6,690 nucleotides of DNA, from the NCBI GenBank assembly GCA_900313185.1, contig OMQI01000068.1, positions 1-6,690 on the forward strand, given 5' to 3'. This DNA is from an uncultured Rhodospirillaceae bacterium (GTDB lineage Bacteria; Pseudomonadota; Alphaproteobacteria; RF32; CAG-239). Below are positions 1 to 6,685 of the stretch, one piece after another. The notes beneath the pieces were generated by a model. It was not told the DNA's origin and did no database searches. It saw only the letters and a program-made list of their open reading frames with translations. The translations under genes were made by a program, and so were the position numbers. Position 1 is the stretch's first letter; the number at the start of each line of letters is the position of its first letter.

Positions 1-11
1 AAGGAAAAACA

Positions 12-1541
12 ATGCAAAAACCGGTTATGTTATTAATTTTGGACGGTTGGGGATACAGAAAAAACAAAACAGACGACAATGCTATAGAGAATGGGCAAAC
101 ACCTAATTGGCACCATCTTTTAGAAACTTGTCCGCACTCTTTTATAGAAACTTCGGGATTAGATGTCGGCCTGCCTGACGGACAGATGGGTAATTCGGAA
201 GTCGGTCATATGAATTTAGGTGCCGGACGTGTGGTTATGCAGGATTTACCTAAAATCGACCAAGCAATTGCCAACCATACCTTAGAAAAAAATCCGGTAG
301 TTGTAGAACTGATAAACACTTTGAAAAACAACGGCGGAACTTGCCATTTAATGGGATTGATGTCGCCGGGCGGAGTTCATTCTCACCAATCTCATTTGGT
401 CGCTTTGTGCGAAATTTTGAACCGCAACAATATTGATGTATGCGTTCACGCCTTTTTAGACGGACGTGACACACCTCCGTCATCGGCACAAGGTTTCTTA
501 AAAGAATTTTGTGCAAGCACAGCTGATATGCCACACGTTAAAGTTGCTACTCTTTCGGGGCGTTTTTATGCTATGGACAGAGATAAGCGTTGGGATAGAG
601 TTGAGTTGGCTTATAACAATATTGTATCGGCAAACGGAAAACGTTATGCTACGGTTGATGAAGCTATCAGTGCTTCATATAAAGCTAATGTTACCGACGA
701 ATTTGTCGTGCCTTGTGTTATAGGCGACTATCAGGGTGCCAAAGACGGTGATGCCGTTTTGATGGCAAACTTCAGAGCAGACAGAGCCAGAGAAATTTTA
801 TATGCTTTGTGTGATGAAAAATTTGAGGGTTTCAATCGTTCCAAGATTGTTAAGTTTTCTTGCCACATCGGTATGGCCGAATATTCGGTTGATCACAACC
901 GCTTTATGAAAACCATTTTTGCACCGGAAGTTTTGCGCAACATTTACGGAGAAATCATCGCAAATCATAAAATGACACAATTGCGTATCGCCGAAACCGA
1001 AAAATACGCCCACGTCACATTCTTCTTTAACGGTGGAGAAGAACGTATGTTTGAAGGTGAAGATCGTATTTTGATAAACAGCCCGAAAGTTGCCACTTAT
1101 GATTTGAAACCGGAAATGAGCATTTATGAAGTTACCGATGCGTTGGTTAAAGCAATAGAAGATAAAAAATATGACACGATTATCTGCAATTTTGCCAACG
1201 GCGATATGGTCGGTCATACCGGAATTATGGAAGCTGCTTTAAAAGCTGTGGCAGCAGTTGATAAATCATTAGGCCGAGTAATGGAAGCCATCAAAAAAGT
1301 TGACGGTATATTATTGGTCACCGCCGATCACGGTAATGTTGAAAAAATGGTTGACGAGAAAACCGGTCAACCTTATACTGCCCACACAGTTGGAAAAGTA
1401 CAGGCCGTGTTATACAATGCTCCGGCAAACATCAAAGAGTTGAAAGACGGTAGACTTGCCGATATATCTCCGACTTTATTGGATTTGTTGGGAATTGAAC
1501 AACCGCAAGAAATGACCGGTCATTCGCTTTTGAAAAAATAA
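12..1541 (+). CDS. gpmI: 2,3-bisphosphoglycerate-independent phosphoglycerate mutase
   Basis: Interconverts 3-phosphoglycerate and 2-phosphoglycerate in glycolysis and gluconeogenesis; cytoplasmic, and in this family dependent on two metal ions, usually manganese. The 509-residue length is normal for the family. All key residues are visible: D11 in LILDGWG, the phosphorylated serine S62 in NSEVGH, H123 in GGVHSH, D153 in GRD, the substrate arginines R255 and R258 in FRADR, K331, then the phosphatase-side metal ligands D398 and H402 (NGDMVGHTG), D439-H440 (ADHGN) and H458. The alkaline-phosphatase-like domain is split around the inserted transferase domain, about residues 80-310, as usual. The start is supported by AAGGA at 1-5, six bases upstream of the ATG. 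The gene opens within a few bases of the window edge, so any upstream operon partner is not visible. Its linkage to envC is also seen in E. coli (gpmM-envC). The gene looks intact and functional. Confidence 0.98.
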   Translation: MQKPVMLLILDGWGYRKNKTDDNAIENGQTPNWHHLLETCPHSFIETSGLDVGLPDGQMGNSEVGHMNLGAGRVVMQDLPKIDQAIANHTLEKNPVVVELINTLKNNGGTCHLMGLMSPGGVHSHQSHLVALCEILNRNNIDVCVHAFLDGRDTPPSSAQGFLKEFCASTADMPHVKVATLSGRFYAMDRDKRWDRVELAYNNIVSANGKRYATVDEAISASYKANVTDEFVVPCVIGDYQGAKDGDAVLMANFRADRAREILYALCDEKFEGFNRSKIVKFSCHIGMAEYSVDHNRFMKTIFAPEVLRNIYGEIIANHKMTQLRIAETEKYAHVTFFFNGGEERMFEGEDRILINSPKVATYDLKPEMSIYEVTDALVKAIEDKKYDTIICNFANGDMVGHTGIMEAALKAVAAVDKSLGRVMEAIKKVDGILLVTADHGNVEKMVDEKTGQPYTAHTVGKVQAVLYNAPANIKELKDGRLADISPTLLDLLGIEQPQEMTGHSLLKK

Positions 1542-1549
1542 GGATTAGT

Positions 1550-2779
1550 ATGTTAAGAGCCTTTCATCTTATATTTTTTGTTTTTGCCGCTACTTTATAT
1601 TGCGGTTCATTATACGCCGCACCAATGGGTAAAAAAACGGCATCCGTATCAGCGGCAGACGTAGCCAAAGCGGAAGCCGAGGCTAAAAAGGCTTCGCAAG
1701 AAAAAATCCGTCTGGAACAACAGGCAAAAAAAATCAAAGATGAGCTCAACAGTGTTAATCAAAAGATGATTGCCGCCGCTAAAAAAATTCAAAACGGCGA
1801 AGATGAGGTAAGGCAAAAACAGGAAGAACTGGAAAAATTACAAGAACATCTTAATCAATCGGAAATAAAATTTAATTCCGAACACGGAATGTTGCTCGAA
1901 ACATTGGCCGCCCTGCAAAGTTTAGCCCTGCGTCCGTCAGAAGCAGTTTTGGCTCAACCTCTTTCTCCGGTAGAAATTATGCGTAGCAGCTTACTCCTCA
2001 GAGGAAGCATTCATTCGCTCAAAGAACGTGCGGAAATTATCCGACAAGGCATTGAAGACATCAGCAATCAAAAAGAAGAAATCGCCAAGCGTTTACAAGA
2101 TTTGGAAAAAGAAAACAAGCAACTTGCTCTGCAACAGGCAGATATGAAAAAAATGTCTAAGCAAAAGAGCGAAATGTATTCCAAAATTTCCACACAAAGC
2201 AAAGAAGCGCAACAAAAAGCAACTGCTCTTGCAAATCAGGCCGGAAGCTTGCGTGATTTGTTGGATAAACTCGAAAAACAAAGATCTTTGCAACAAAAAC
2301 AGATGGCAGAAAAGCAACGTTTAGCACGTGAACGTGCGGCGGATAAGGTTCGTGCCGATAAAGGTATTACACCGAGTGTTACCGCCGGTTCGGTGAACTT
2401 TGCCAAAGCTAAAGGCAAATTATCTCGTCCGGCACGTGGTCCGATATTAACCAAATTTCATCAAGAGATGTCCAAAGGAGTTGTATCTAACGGTATAGAT
2501 ATTAAAACAGCATCTAATGCACAAGTTATTGCACCTTATGACGGTACGGTTATTTTTGCCGGTCCGTTTAAGAATTTTGCCAACTTGCTGATTATCGATC
2601 ACGGTGATGGTTATACCTCTTTGTTAAGCGGTTTGGAAGAAACCGATGCCAAGGTCGGACAAACTTTATTGGCCGGAGAGCCTGTCGGAAATATGCCTTC
2701 CGGTAACAACGCCAAATTACATATGGAAATTCGCCAGAATAACCGTCCTCTCAATCCGACGGATTGGTTAACTAATTAA
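1550..2779 (+). CDS. envC: EnvC-like murein hydrolase activator (coiled coil plus degenerate LytM/M23 domain)
   Basis: Predicted periplasmic activator of cell-wall amidases during septum splitting; in the EnvC family this works with FtsEX and AmiA/B/C-type amidases. Residues 1-23/24 form a Sec signal peptide: a short basic N-terminus, a hydrophobic core, and an LYA-A site fitting signal peptidase I. Residues about 35-125 and 155-270 are rich in Lys, Glu and Gln and look like long coiled coils. A linker then leads to a LytM/M23 fold at about 293-407. Of the zinc ligands in active M23 enzymes, the first His is S313 (SNGID), the last-motif first His is K389 (KLHME), and the middle motif has G361 where a His is expected; D317 and H391 remain. 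The domain is therefore probably non-catalytic, as in E. coli EnvC. The start follows the gpmI stop by eight bases, with AAGGA at 1540-1544 overlapping that stop. The family is clear; the symbol is by architecture and neighbours. Confidence 0.9.
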   Translation: MLRAFHLIFFVFAATLYCGSLYAAPMGKKTASVSAADVAKAEAEAKKASQEKIRLEQQAKKIKDELNSVNQKMIAAAKKIQNGEDEVRQKQEELEKLQEHLNQSEIKFNSEHGMLLETLAALQSLALRPSEAVLAQPLSPVEIMRSSLLLRGSIHSLKERAEIIRQGIEDISNQKEEIAKRLQDLEKENKQLALQQADMKKMSKQKSEMYSKISTQSKEAQQKATALANQAGSLRDLLDKLEKQRSLQQKQMAEKQRLARERAADKVRADKGITPSVTAGSVNFAKAKGKLSRPARGPILTKFHQEMSKGVVSNGIDIKTASNAQVIAPYDGTVIFAGPFKNFANLLIIDHGDGYTSLLSGLEETDAKVGQTLLAGEPVGNMPSGNNAKLHMEIRQNNRPLNPTDWLTN

Positions 2780-2793
2780 AAGGAAAAAGCACT

Positions 2794-4143
2794 ATGTTGA
2801 AGAAAAGTATCATCATATACACATTAATTATCGGGTTAATATCTTCTTGCGCTATTGCCAAAGAGCAAAAGAAACAGGAAGAAGATGTCAATACTTATGA
2901 GCTTTTAAATATTTTCGGTGAAGTTATGGAACGCACCAAAGTATCTTATGTCGAAGATATATCAGATAAGCAACTTATCGAATCGGCCATCAACGGAATG
3001 TTGACTTCTCTTGACCCGCACTCCAGTTACTTAAATGCCGAAGATTTTAAGTATATGAATGAACAAACCAGTGGTAAATTCGGCGGATTGGGTATCGAAA
3101 TAACCATGGAAAACAGCGTGGTGAAAATTATTTCTCCGATTGATGATACGCCGGCTGCCAAGGCCGGATTGAAAGCCGGTGATTATATTACCGATATTGA
3201 CGGGGAAACCGTAGTCGGGCAAACTTTAAACGAGGCTGTCAGCAAACTGCGTGGTAAGGTTGGCACCAAAGTAAAAGTAACTATCCGCAGAGCCAACACC
3301 AAACCGTTTACGGTAACCTTAAAACGTGAAGAAATAAAAATTCAATCTGTTAAACACGAAATCAAAAATGATGACGTATTGTACATCCGTATTTCCGCCT
3401 TCAATGAAGACATTGATGAAAGCATTAAAAAAGCCGTTCAGGAAGCCCAGAAGAAGTTGAAAAACAAATTAACCGGCATTGTGATTGATGTCAGAAACAA
3501 TCCGGGCGGACTTCTTGACCAAGCAGTAAAAGTATCTGATTTATTTTTAGAGCAAGGCGAGATTGTTTCTACCCGTTCACGCAATGAAGAGGATACCGTT
3601 AAATTCTCGGCAACTCCGGGCGATATTGCCGACAATCTGCCGATTGTTTTAATGATAAATGAAGGTTCTGCATCGGCGGCCGAAATTTTGGCCGGAGCAT
3701 TGCAAGATCATCATCGTGCAGTGGTTTTGGGTGAAAAATCGTTTGGTAAAGGATCGGTACAAACCGTTATACCTCTCCGCAATAATGCCGCTATGCGTAT
3801 AACCACCGCTCGTTACTACACACCGTCCGGACGTTCGATTCAAGCTAAGGGCATTGAACCGGACGTAGTGGTTAAATTAGCAAAGATTGAAGAAATTGAT
3901 AACTCGGATTGGACCATTAGTGAGGCAGATTTGAAGGGTGCATTGAAAAATGAACAAGCCGGAGATAAATCTAATGGTAAAAAAGCCGACAACAAAAAGT
4001 CCGATAAAGAAAAAGATGATACCAAGGATTATCAATTAGTCAGAGCTTTAGATTTGGTAAAAGCACTTTACCTATACGGGCAAAACGACAATAAACACTT
4101 TGTAAAACAAGAAGAAGAAACTCCGAAAAAGAGTGAAAAATAA
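2794..4143 (+). CDS. ctpA: S41 family C-terminal processing protease with PDZ domain
   Basis: Serine protease of the CtpA/Prc type, predicted to act in the periplasm on unfolded or C-terminally exposed substrates, often envelope or cell-wall enzymes. The order is an N-terminal hydrophobic segment (residues 4-18), an N-terminal helical region (about 33-90), a PDZ domain (about 95-175, with GLGI at 98-101), and the S41 domain (about 185-362). The catalytic residues are recognisable: nucleophile S294 in EGSASAAEI and the general base K319 with Q323 in FGKGSVQ, at the 25 and 4 residue spacing typical of CtpB-like enzymes. NNPGGL at 235-240 is the usual oxyanion-region motif. A Lys/Asp-rich low-complexity stretch at about 386-412 separates the protease from a short C-terminal helix. 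The N-terminus could be cut at AIA-K (after 22) or lipidated at C19 (ISSC). AAGGA at 2780-2784 sets the start. Its place behind envC suggests a cell-wall role. Confidence 0.95.
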   Translation: MLKKSIIIYTLIIGLISSCAIAKEQKKQEEDVNTYELLNIFGEVMERTKVSYVEDISDKQLIESAINGMLTSLDPHSSYLNAEDFKYMNEQTSGKFGGLGIEITMENSVVKIISPIDDTPAAKAGLKAGDYITDIDGETVVGQTLNEAVSKLRGKVGTKVKVTIRRANTKPFTVTLKREEIKIQSVKHEIKNDDVLYIRISAFNEDIDESIKKAVQEAQKKLKNKLTGIVIDVRNNPGGLLDQAVKVSDLFLEQGEIVSTRSRNEEDTVKFSATPGDIADNLPIVLMINEGSASAAEILAGALQDHHRAVVLGEKSFGKGSVQTVIPLRNNAAMRITTARYYTPSGRSIQAKGIEPDVVVKLAKIEEIDNSDWTISEADLKGALKNEQAGDKSNGKKADNKKSDKEKDDTKDYQLVRALDLVKALYLYGQNDNKHFVKQEEETPKKSEK

Positions 4144-4616
4144 TGGCTGAGTGGTATCGTCGTAATGCGGGAATAGTTGTTTTTAATCCGAATCATAAGG
4201 TTTTAGTGTGCCAAAGAGCGGATATCAAAGACTCGTGGCAATTTCCGCAAGGCGGTATCGAGCAAGGAGAAACCGTAAAACAGGCTGCAGCCAGAGAACT
4301 CCGAGAAGAAACTTCGTTGACCAACGTTAAGCACATCATATCTCTGGAAACTCCGGCACGCTATACCTTTCCGCCACAAGTTATTGCTTCTATGCAGAAA
4401 AGAGGATTTACCAATGTCGGACAAGATATGTTTTGGTCACTGTTTTTATTTGAAGGCGATGACAGTGAGATAAACCTACAAACTCAAGAACCGGAATTTA
4501 AAAATTTCAAATGGGTTAGTATGCAAGAAGCTTATGACTTGTGTGTTGATTTTAAAAAGCCTGCCTATCGAGTTGCCGTGACAGAATTTTTGCCGTACAT
4601 AGAGGGCAAAAAATGA
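4143..4616 (+). CDS. rppH: RNA pyrophosphohydrolase (Nudix)
   Basis: Removes pyrophosphate from 5'-triphosphate mRNA ends, which in proteobacteria opens transcripts to RNase E-type decay; cytoplasmic. The 157-residue protein is a single Nudix domain. It begins with WYRRNAGIVVFN, carries the RppH signature WQFPQGGI at 32-39, and has the Nudix box at 37-59, with E52, E55 and E56 as metal ligands. E118 in the PEF motif matches the fourth acidic ligand of E. coli RppH. The usual glycine near the end of the Nudix box is a serine (EETSL, S58). KPAYR at 139-143 corresponds to the conserved C-terminal segment (KRDVYRRV in E. coli). The ATG shares its A with the ctpA stop (TAATG), and upstream there is only a weak AAGAG at 4129-4133, so translation is likely coupled to ctpA. 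Dinucleoside polyphosphate hydrolysis is a possible side activity. Confidence 0.95.
   Translation: MAEWYRRNAGIVVFNPNHKVLVCQRADIKDSWQFPQGGIEQGETVKQAAARELREETSLTNVKHIISLETPARYTFPPQVIASMQKRGFTNVGQDMFWSLFLFEGDDSEINLQTQEPEFKNFKWVSMQEAYDLCVDFKKPAYRVAVTEFLPYIEGKK
4602..4616 (+). promoter_or_regulatory. cca ribosome binding site inside rppH with ATGA stop/start overlap
   Basis: GAGGG at 4602-4606 lies within the last codons of rppH, six bases before the cca ATG at 4613-4615. That ATG overlaps the rppH TGA at 4614-4616. The site fixes the cca start and implies translational coupling or reinitiation. Confidence 0.8.
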
Positions 4617-5830
4617 AAATATATTTAGTGGGCGGCGCCGTCCGAGATATGGTTTTAAATAAAGCACCGCACGATAAAGATTACGTTGTTTTCGGCGCTA
4701 CCGGACAAGAAATGTTGCAAGCCGGTTTTTTGCAAGTGGGAAAAAAATTTCCGGTTTTTTTGCATCCGATTACCAAAGATGAATATGCTTTGGCACGTAA
4801 AGAAGAAAAAATCGGCAACAAGCATACCGATTTTCGCTTTATATTTACACCTGATATTACCCCCGAAGAAGATGTTGTGCGTCGGGATTTTACCTGTAAT
4901 GCTCTGCTTTATGATGAAGAAAAAAATGAGCTGATTGACTTGGTGGACGGAGTTAAGGATATTCAAAATAAAATACTGAAACACATAAATTCCGAACATT
5001 TTATCGAAGATCCTTTGAGAGTTTTGCGTATGTGCCGTTTTGCCGCCAAGCTTGATTTTACGGTAGCAGCGGAAACTATGGATTTGGCACGCAAAATGGT
5101 TGCCGACGGAATGCTTAATCACTTAACACCGGAAAGGATTTGGAACGAAATTGTTTATGCATTACAACAACCTAACTTTGCGCAATTTATTTTGCTTATG
5201 AAAGAATGCGGGGCTTTAAGAGCCATATTACCGGAATTGGAAAAATTATGGCAAACACCGGAACGTACCGATTATCACCCCGAGGGAAATTCGGGAGCGC
5301 ACACTATTTTAACTTTGAAACACGGTGAAAATTTATCGACTAAAGCTAAATTTGCTTTATTGCTACACGATGTTGGTAAAACCCTCACACCGCAAGAGAT
5401 TCTGCCAAGTCACCGTGGACACGACAAAGCTGCGGCACCGCTGATACGTTCAATATGTAAACGATTAAAAGTACCTAATGATTATCGAGATTTAGCACTT
5501 ATGGCAGCAGCACAGCACATGCAAATCCGCAATGTGCTTGATATGAGAAAGGGACGCCTGTTAACTTTGCTTATGGATATATGTAACTTGAAATATCGGC
5601 AAAATCTGGCTGATTATATCAAAATATGCCGGTGCGATATGTTGGGACGAGCACGTGAAATTCCACAATTTGAGCGACAATACTTCCGTCGTTCGGCAAT
5701 GCGGTTAATTTTGAATTTCAAAATCCAAAACAAAATCAAGGCAACTGATATGCCTAATTTTGCTGATGCATCAAAAGATACCTCATTTGCCGAGAAATTT
5801 TTCAATTACCGAGCCGAGAAAATAATCTGA
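4613..5830 (+). CDS. cca: CCA-adding tRNA nucleotidyltransferase with HD domain
   Basis: Adds or repairs the 3'-terminal CCA of tRNAs without a template. The 405-residue protein is close in length and N-terminal sequence to E. coli Cca. It has the class II nucleotidyltransferase signature LVGGAVRD at 5-12, the catalytic pair D21/D23, the flexible-loop and sugar-recognition segment RRDFT at 90-94, EDPLRVLR at 132-139, and LTPERIW at 171-177. An HD phosphohydrolase domain follows at about 225-340, with H230, H252-D253 (LLHDVGK), H267 and H270. In E. coli this domain gives phosphatase, 2'-nucleotidase and 2',3'-cyclic phosphodiesterase activities; the residues needed appear to be kept here. The C-terminal 60 residues are divergent. 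The start overlaps the rppH stop as ATGA, with GAGGG at 4602-4606 as ribosome binding site. It is the last gene of the plus-strand run and converges on nusG. Confidence 0.95.
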   Translation: MKIYLVGGAVRDMVLNKAPHDKDYVVFGATGQEMLQAGFLQVGKKFPVFLHPITKDEYALARKEEKIGNKHTDFRFIFTPDITPEEDVVRRDFTCNALLYDEEKNELIDLVDGVKDIQNKILKHINSEHFIEDPLRVLRMCRFAAKLDFTVAAETMDLARKMVADGMLNHLTPERIWNEIVYALQQPNFAQFILLMKECGALRAILPELEKLWQTPERTDYHPEGNSGAHTILTLKHGENLSTKAKFALLLHDVGKTLTPQEILPSHRGHDKAAAPLIRSICKRLKVPNDYRDLALMAAAQHMQIRNVLDMRKGRLLTLLMDICNLKYRQNLADYIKICRCDMLGRAREIPQFERQYFRRSAMRLILNFKIQNKIKATDMPNFADASKDTSFAEKFFNYRAEKII

Positions 5831-5843
5831 TTTTATTCGTAAA

Positions 5844-5861
5844 TATATAACCGGTTATATA
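5844..5861. repeat. 18-bp perfect palindrome in the cca-nusG intergenic region
   Basis: The sequence TATATAACCGGTTATATA is its own reverse complement over 18 bases, and two further outer base pairs match after one mismatch. It starts 14 bases after the cca stop. As RNA it could make only a weak 7-bp A/U stem with a CCGG loop and has no following T tract, so it is not a convincing terminator. As DNA it has the shape of a dimeric-protein site, but no promoter near it is apparent. The role is unknown. Confidence 0.7.
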
Positions 5862-5872
5862 CTTTAAAACAC

Positions 5873-5903
5873 AAAAAAATCCGCCAAACAGCGGATTTTT
5901 TTT
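5873..5903. terminator. Bidirectional intrinsic terminator between convergent cca and nusG
   Basis: A perfect 12-bp inverted repeat (5873-5884 with 5891-5902) has the core AATCCGC / GCGGATT and a 6-base loop CAAACA. The stem is flanked by seven A on the left (5873-5879) and eight T on the right (5896-5903), so transcripts from either strand end in a U tract. It lies 42 bases after the cca stop and 19 bases after the nusG stop, as expected for shared termination of two converging units. Confidence 0.93.
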
Positions 5904-5922
5904 AAGTTGTTAAAAATTTCTC

Positions 5923-6453
5923 TTAAGCTTTTTCTACTTGAGAAAATTCCAATTCTACCGGAGTATAACGCCCGAAAATAGAAACCGAAACCTTCAAACG
6001 AGATTTTTCGGCATCAACTTCTTCCACAACACCGACAAACGAAGCAAACGGACCATCGGTAACTCTGACTTGTTCACCGACTTCGTATGTGATATTTGTC
6101 TGCGGATGTTCAATACCTTCTTTAATTTGATTCATAATCTTTTCAACTTCGGCATCGCTGATAGCTTGAGGCTTGTTACGACTTCCCAAAAAGCCGCTTA
6201 CTCTCGGGGTACTCTTTACTACCAACCATGTTTCATCACTCATTTCCATTCTTACCAAAATATATCCAGGAAAGAACTTACGTTCGGTATCAACCTTTTT
6301 GCCTTTTTTAATTTCAACCACATTTTCAGTCGGAACAAAAACGTCCAAAATGCGATCTTGCATATTTTTCAAAACAATTTGTTCCTTAAGCGACTCGGCA
6401 ACTTTCTTTTCCGAACCGGAATATACGTTTACAACATACCAACGAGCTGACAT
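5923..6453 (-). CDS. nusG: Transcription termination/antitermination factor NusG
   Basis: Universal elongation factor that binds RNA polymerase through its NGN domain and contacts Rho or ribosomal protein S10 through its KOW domain. The 176-residue length is typical. The NGN domain spans about 3-110, with WYVVNVYSGSEKKV at 5-18, the FFPGYILV motif at 60-67 and TPRVSGFLG at 82-90. The KOW domain is about 125-175, with EQVRVTDGPFASFVGVVEEV at 127-146 and the SIFGR and TPVELE motifs after it. The wording of these motifs, especially DGPFASF and GRYTPVELE, resembles alphaproteobacterial NusG. Translation starts 11 bases after the secE stop, behind a good AGGAG. Downstream it runs into the intrinsic terminator rather than into rplK, which is unusual for this locus. 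Confidence 0.98.
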   Translation of the reverse strand: MSARWYVVNVYSGSEKKVAESLKEQIVLKNMQDRILDVFVPTENVVEIKKGKKVDTERKFFPGYILVRMEMSDETWLVVKSTPRVSGFLGSRNKPQAISDAEVEKIMNQIKEGIEHPQTNITYEVGEQVRVTDGPFASFVGVVEEVDAEKSRLKVSVSIFGRYTPVELEFSQVEKA

Positions 6454-6461
6454 TTATTGCT

Positions 6462-6466
6462 CTCCT
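6462..6466 (-). promoter_or_regulatory. nusG Shine-Dalgarno overlapping the secE stop
   Basis: Read on the minus strand, the secE TAG (6467-6465) runs into TAGGAG, giving AGGAG eight bases before the nusG ATG. This supports the chosen nusG start and coupled translation of secE and nusG. Confidence 0.8.
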
Positions 6467-6656
6467 AACCTAAATGTAAAATCTTATCTACGCCCCAGCC
6501 CAGAACCATATCAACGGCAAAGAAAAACACCGTTGCTACCGCAACCAAGACAACAACCATTGTACAAGAAGGAATAACTTCCTTTTTAGATGGCCAAGTA
6601 ACCTTTTTCATTTCTTGTTTTACCTGACGCAAAAACTGTATCGGACTAGTACTCAT
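6465..6656 (-). CDS. secE: Preprotein translocase subunit SecE
   Basis: Small essential subunit of the SecYEG channel that clamps SecY in the inner membrane. The protein is 63 residues, the single-membrane-span form found in most bacteria other than enterics. The amphipathic N-terminal helix with the signature FLRQVKQEMKKVTWPSKKEV (residues 8-27) precedes one membrane segment at about 32-54, rich in Val, Ala and Phe. The start is supported by AAGGG (6663-6667 on the minus strand) six bases upstream of the ATG. It is followed by nusG after 11 bases, the standard secE-nusG pair. Confidence 0.97.
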   Translation of the reverse strand: MSTSPIQFLRQVKQEMKKVTWPSKKEVIPSCTMVVVLVAVATVFFFAVDMVLGWGVDKILHLG

Positions 6657-6679
6657 TTGTAACCCTTATTCAAAATTTC

Positions 6680-6685
6680 ATTATA
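6680..6685 (-). promoter_or_regulatory. Possible -10 box of the secE-nusG promoter
   Basis: A perfect TATAAT on the minus strand lies 23 bases upstream of the secE ATG. It would give a very short leader, with a start near 6673. Any -35 element falls outside the window, and A/T-rich DNA yields such hexamers by chance. A transcript from further upstream, for example a tRNA gene as often precedes secE, is an alternative. Confidence 0.4.

Noticed and set aside
798..1217. 139-codon open frame on the minus strand inside gpmI
   Set aside because: It is antisense to conserved gpmI residues and has no family resemblance; a compositional shadow.
2404..2775. Active M23 endopeptidase
   Set aside because: The HxxxD and HxH zinc motifs are broken (S313, K389), so the activator reading fits better.
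4655..5122. 155-codon open frame on the minus strand inside cca
   Set aside because: It lies opposite the conserved catalytic part of cca. The translated sequence is Phe/Ile/His-rich without motifs, so it is a shadow.
5844..5861. Second intrinsic terminator for cca at the palindrome
   Set aside because: There is no G/C-rich stem and no T tract follows; the real terminator is 12 bases further on.
5938..6450. 170-codon open frame on the plus strand opposite nusG
   Set aside because: It mirrors nusG almost end to end, its protein shows no recognisable family and is rich in Phe, Asn and Arg as expected for an antisense shadow, and no ribosome binding site stands out.
6173..6577. 134-codon plus-strand frame spanning the secE-nusG junction
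   Set aside because: It runs antisense across two well supported genes and ends in a Pro/Gln/Arg-rich tail with no motif.
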